Assembly: GCA_001600415.1 (NCBI GenBank)
Contig: BCJX01000002.1
Coordinates: 1,868,513-1,932,512 of the forward strand
Origin: Pascua guehoae
Taxonomy: Eukaryota > Basidiomycota > Tremellomycetes > Trichosporonales > Trichosporonaceae
Direction of reading: 5' to 3'
Length of the DNA: 64,000 bases
Below are positions 60,001 through 64,000 of the stretch, piece by piece. Every line of letters begins with the position of its first letter. Position 1 is the first letter of the stretch. The position numbers were made by a program, and so were the translations under genes. The notes beneath the pieces were generated by a model that did no database searches, was not told where the DNA came from, and was given only the letters and a program-made list of their open reading frames with translations.

Positions 60001-61422
60001 CCAGCCGTCGCTAGGTCAACTCACACTTCAGACTATTACTGGATCCCAGTGCACCGATTCATGCTCTTGACCGAAATTCTCGTGACGACAATTATTCTAC
60101 ACGTGGGTGTCATCATGTGACGTTTTCTGACCTACCAGCGTCCATGGCTCCTTCGTCGGTTGTCGAGCAACCGCTATGCTGTGAGTTTAGCTTTAATACC
60201 CCCATGCTCAGCTAACCACCAGGCGTCGCGTACTGCATGCTTTGAGTCTGCCAAACTCGACTTTGAGATCCGGTAAGTCGTCGTCTTCCTTGTGCTGTGC
60301 CTATTTTTGTTGTCAGCGCACTCGTGTGCATTATGCGGGCCCTTTTTAAACCACTTGTCTTTCCCTCCACCCAGCGCCACTAACATGCCCAGTCAAAACT
60401 TCCAGCGCGAGGTGCCCGACTTCCGTCTGTACGCCATCACGGGGCAGTACAAGATGTTCAACAGCGCCATGATTGCGGGCATCTCGGCCATTATCGACCC
60501 GCGCGGCTCGGACGCGGACCAGATGCGGCGCATCCTCACGACCTTTTTGGAACAGCACCCGTGGGCGGAAGTGGCGCAGCTCGACGAGACGACACGCAAG
60601 GAGGTACAGATCATTCACACGCTATCGCGGCGCGCGGCCCAGATATTCGAGGACACGATGGCCCCCGGCGAGCTGAACGCGCACGACAAGGACAGTGTGT
60701 CGCTGCTGCTCGCGCTGCGCCAGTCTGGCGCCGGAGGCGACTTTGGCTCCACCCCGGCTGGTCCAGGGAGTGTATCCGCGAGCGCGACGCCGGTGCACGA
60801 GGCGCCCACGCCGCGGGCATCGGCGCCGCACGGCCTGCCCTCTGCTCTGTATTCTGGCACCTCGCTGGCAAAGTACGTGGCGGGCCACGGGCCCTACCCT
60901 GGGCAGGTGATGCAGAGCCCGGCATCCTCGGGCGGGCAGGAAGAGGACCACTCGCAGCGTCTCCTCGACCACTGGCTGAGCGCCAACGCCAACCTCGCAG
61001 TCGGCCTCGGCGGCGACGCCAGCATGTACATTGCACCCACACCGGGTGCGGGACCAATGGGTATGGTGCCCTTTGGCCCCTCGATGGGGTTTGCAAGCAC
61101 GCCCGGCGGGCCCGGGGGATTCGCCGCGCCCCCACCCACACCCACGGGTCATGGACACACGCCGCACGGGTCCACGAGCGCCCCGGCATCCGCGGCGCAT
61201 ACCCTCGGCATGAACATGCCCTGGACGACGACACCAGACGACATGCTCGTGCGCGAACCCTCGTTTGCGTTCCCGCCCTCGGCAGGCCTCGACGGCACCG
61301 TCCTCGGCGTCGGCAACGTGGGCATGGGCGTAGAGGGCGGCGGGGAGAATTCAGACGAGTACTGGAACACGCTTATTGATGGCATCCTCGGCACCACGGG
61401 CGGCGGCGGCGGGAGCAGCTAG
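57010..61422 (+). CDS. Zn(II)2Cys6 fungal transcription factor with fungal_trans domain
   Basis: Exons: 57010-57343, 57464-57483, 57543-57570, 57639-57644, 57737-57759, 57840-57993, 58100-58328, 58382-58397, 58450-58551, 58619-58736, 58802-58966, 59010-59080, about 59135-59258, about 59309-59424, 59710 to about 59988, then four more to the TAG at 61420-61422. After a Ser/Pro-rich N-terminus and a basic KKKR, the spliced zinc cluster is C-x2-C-x6-C-x5-C-x2-C-x8-C (about residues 110-138), spread over five exons including a 6-nt one. The middle homology region follows (LPPKPFADRIVDWFFSHLN, ATALQSESIELVVTRLL, RRRLWSYLYHADRLYSLILGRPPSISD), typical of fungal_trans. The C-terminus is a Gly/Pro/Ser-rich activation-like tail. 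It should bind CGG-type half-sites in the nucleus; targets cannot be inferred. Confidence 0.9.
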
Positions 61423-62069
61423 CACGCCAAGCCATGTCACGAGGAGAAATGGCAATGCGAGCGGGAGCGGTAACGACGACGAGGACGACAGCGCAGCAGA
61501 GACGGCAACGTACGAGTGCGCACGGCGACAGAGGGTACACGGGCCACCGCTAGAGGTTAGACAACGTGCCCAAGACGAAATACAACGGATGATACCAAGA
61601 CGACAAACGGTTGACGGCTCGCTTGGCTTCTTTTTTTTTTGGTCCCTTACACATTGCTCAGTCATACACATACAGCACTGCATGTATCGTATAGTTTCGC
61701 CGGGCTACAGTGGGCGGATTCGTGCAAAGTTGCCAACTAACGACGTCGTACACTTTCTCATTCAGTCTCGTATCCCTCCGCCTCTACAGCAGCTTGCTGG
61801 TCTGCAAGTCGGCATTTCCGCATGGCCACAGGTCTCTACTATCGGCCATTCTCAAAGTTGTCTCTGGGTGTGGCTAAACATCTCGGCGTAATCTCGTCAA
61901 AAGTCGTAGACTGGTGGGGTGGGGTCAGGGTGTCGCTCGTGTGGTTCGTGGTCGGTAGTGCACCGCTGGGGGGCCAAACCCTTGGCGTGTGGCACAGTCG
62001 GGTACGCTTGTGGCAGCCTTGTGACAGCCTTGTCTCGGACTGCGGGCAAGCGGGCAAGCCATGTCAGCC
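61423..62069. other. Convergent intergenic interval
   Basis: The 3-prime flanks of the zinc-cluster gene and the kinase gene. A T-run is present at 61630-61641. No gene recognised. Confidence 0.5.
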
Positions 62070-64000
62070 TCACCGGCTAGTCGGCGACTCGACCTCGGGC
62101 ACAGGCGTGAGTGCCTTCTGCAGACGCGCGGCTACCCGGTCCGTGTCGAGGGTAAACTGGGCGTCAAAGTCGGCCTCGCCTGGAGAGTCAACCTGGACGG
62201 GCGAGTCAAACTGCGCTGGCGAGTCAACCGCAACGGGCGAGTCGACCTGAGCGGGTGAGTCGACCTGTGCAGGCGAGTCCACTTGGGCAGGCGAGTCGAC
62301 TGGCAAGGGCGACGGCACCTTGGAAGGTGACTCGACAGGCATGGGCGAAGCAAACTCTGCTGGCGAGTCGCACGCAAGGGGCGAGGACACTTGCATCGGC
62401 GATGCGACTTCGTCTGGCGACGCGACTTGGGCTGGCGACGCGACCTGGGCCGGCGACGCTACCTTGGCAGGCGAAGCACTCTTCACGGGTGACTCCATCA
62501 TTGATGGCTCTTCTGTCATTGTGGAAGGTAAGTCGGTCTTGATGGGAGTGGCCGAGTCGAACGGGTCGGTACGCTCGTGTGCGGTAGCCCCTGCAGAGCT
62601 CATGGATGACTTTGGAGACTCCACCAAGTTGGCAGTATTGCTCGATAAGCCCTCTGTCACTGGCCCTGGCAGTTTGTACGACTCGGACGGTTCTGATGAA
62701 TCGCTCGTGAAAGAGTCCAACGACGACAGGCGGGCCATCGTAAGGTGACGCATCCTAACGGGTTAGTTGCAGTTAACTTTGTGCACGGGATTACCTACTT
62801 TTGAACAGCCCGAACGACAGTACTGTCTTGTCAGCTACGCCTCGGACGGGAAAGCAAGTCGAGCAGCACTCACAACACACTGCGCAATGACGTAATGGCG
62901 CTCTTGACCTCCTCGTTGGTGGGCTCCTCGAAGACCTTGCCAAAGTAGAACAGGTTGTCCTCGGTGGGGAGCAGCGGCAGGCTGCCCCACTCGATGACCC
63001 ATGGGTTTTCCTAGACGGTCAGCACTGCAGCAGGATGGAGCACTTACCCTAATGTCACGAAGCGTCCATCGCTTGTCGGGGTTCTTTTCCAACATTCCCT
63101 TGACAAGGGCCTGCAGGTCCGGGTGCCACTCGGACGGAATGACAGGGCTGGGAGAGTCAGTAAAGACGTCCCAGGACGCTGAACCCTTTGAACCCACTCC
63201 TTTTCGCGGACCATCTGGAACAGCTCGATAGGGTTTTCGACGTTGAACGGCAGGTGGCCTGTCAGCAAGCAGTACAAAGTGACGCCTGGTTGGTTAGCTG
63301 GGAGCGAGGAGGAAGCAACCAACCGAGAGCCCAGATGTCCACTGGCCTGCCGTGCACTGGAATGGCCGACCCTCCAAAGCACTCGGGGCTGAGGAATGCT
63401 GGGGTGCCACCTGCGTTGCGCAAGCTGTCGTCGCCCGTGGTAAACATTTCGGAAACACCAAAGTCGGCGAGCTTGACCATCTCGCGGTCGGCGCTGAAGA
63501 GGATGTTGTCTGGTTTGATCTGCGGGCGGTGTCAGCTCGTGCGGATGGGGAATGATGGAGGGATGCGTTTAAACATACGTCTCGGTGGGCAATACCATTC
63601 TCGTGGAGGTACTCGAGACCGAGGACGATCTGACGGAAGTACTCGCGCGTTTGGTATTCGGCAAAGGGAGGTGCAGTTTTGGACTCGTCAACACCCGCCG
63701 TGACCTGCATCAGTACGCCGCCAGGCAGGTACTCGAGCACGAGGAAGATGTCGTCGGCGTCGGGGACGGAGATGGCCTCGTAGAGTTTGGTGACCTGTTA
63801 TCGGTCAGTGTCTAGCCTTTGGGGCGGGCGATAGCGCGCGGCAACATACGTTGGGGTGGCTGGGCACGTCAGTACCAGTTCCAAGACAACCTAATGGGGC
63901 GATGACACAGCAACGCACTCTAGCTTCTTCATGACGGCAATCTCGCGACGGATGAGGCCCAGAGGGTCCTTGTCGTCTTCTGGGTCGTCCATACTGGCGC
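62070..64000 (-). CDS. CaMKK/Sak1-like protein kinase (5-prime end beyond window)
   Basis: The partial gene enters from the right edge. Exons from there: 64000-63919, 63859-63850 (10 nt), 63794-63579, 63519-63324, about 63282-63200, about 63148-63050, about 63012-62875, about 62833-62802, then about 62755-62070 (TGA). Visible motifs are REIAVMKKLDHPNVTKLYEAI, hinge FLVLEYLPGG, catalytic HRD with IKPDN on the next exon, DFG in LADFGVSEMF, the activation segment GGTPAFLSPE, and DIWALGVTLYCLLTGHLPF. This pattern (PHPN, DFGVS, GTPAF) fits the CaMKK/Ssp1/Sak1 group that phosphorylates the AMPK/Snf1 activation loop. After the kinase fold comes a segment like the CaMKK regulatory region (SLRSVFTVVRAVQKMRHLTM). 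The last 200 residues are a Ser-Pro repeat tail (VASPAQ, VDSPAQ) with many potential proline-directed phosphorylation sites. Confidence 0.88.

Overview
The window reads as a nuclear chromosome segment of a basidiomycete yeast, probably a tremellomycete of the Trichosporonales type; that lineage call is inferred from style, not from a marker gene. The DNA is GC-rich. Genes are cut by many short introns with GTGAGT/GTAAGT-like donors, CTNAC-type branch points just before the acceptor, and several tiny exons. The tRNA genes carry introns after position 37, as in eukaryotes. Runs of N at 21648-21693 and 56762-56822, and scattered N near 43650 and 48727, show that this is an assembly scaffold.

Layout. 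1-6566 is gene-free and ends in a pyrimidine-rich leader. 6567-10474 (+) is a large low-complexity nuclear protein with a conserved C-terminal domain, probably a transcription regulator. 10475-30578 is mostly a gene desert holding only a tRNA-Val(AAC), a tRNA-Arg(ACG), a bZIP factor (20721-22105, -) and many short tandem repeats. 30579-35087 (-) is a 16-exon 2-oxoadipate/2-oxoglutarate dehydrogenase E1 of DHTKD1 type. 35786-37038 (-) is a small N-terminally membrane-anchored protein. It is divergent from VPS1, a dynamin-like GTPase (37695-40368, +).

From 40.4 to 48.9 kb there is an unusual block with three multi-exon genes I cannot assign to any family (40753-42088 -, 44048-46005 -, 46413-48417 +) and an array of hairpin repeats. 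The block is bracketed by two direct copies of the VPS1 3-prime end, about 8.1 kb apart. The distal copy itself sits inside a 73-75 bp inverted repeat. This is the most interesting structure in the window.

The right part returns to recognisable genes: an RNase III-fold protein with a probably impaired active site (49145-50270, -), an importin-11/Kap120-type karyopherin (51125-54803, -), a Zn(II)2Cys6 transcription factor with a 6-nt microexon (57010-61422, +), and a CaMKK/Sak1-like protein kinase running off the right edge (62070-64000, -).

The recognisable genes cover unrelated housekeeping roles: lysine/2-oxoacid catabolism, vacuolar and endosomal membrane fission, nuclear import, transcription, and AMPK-pathway signalling. 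No operon or biosynthetic cluster logic is visible. Exon boundaries were derived by hand from splice signals, reading-frame continuity and family conservation, and have no transcript support.
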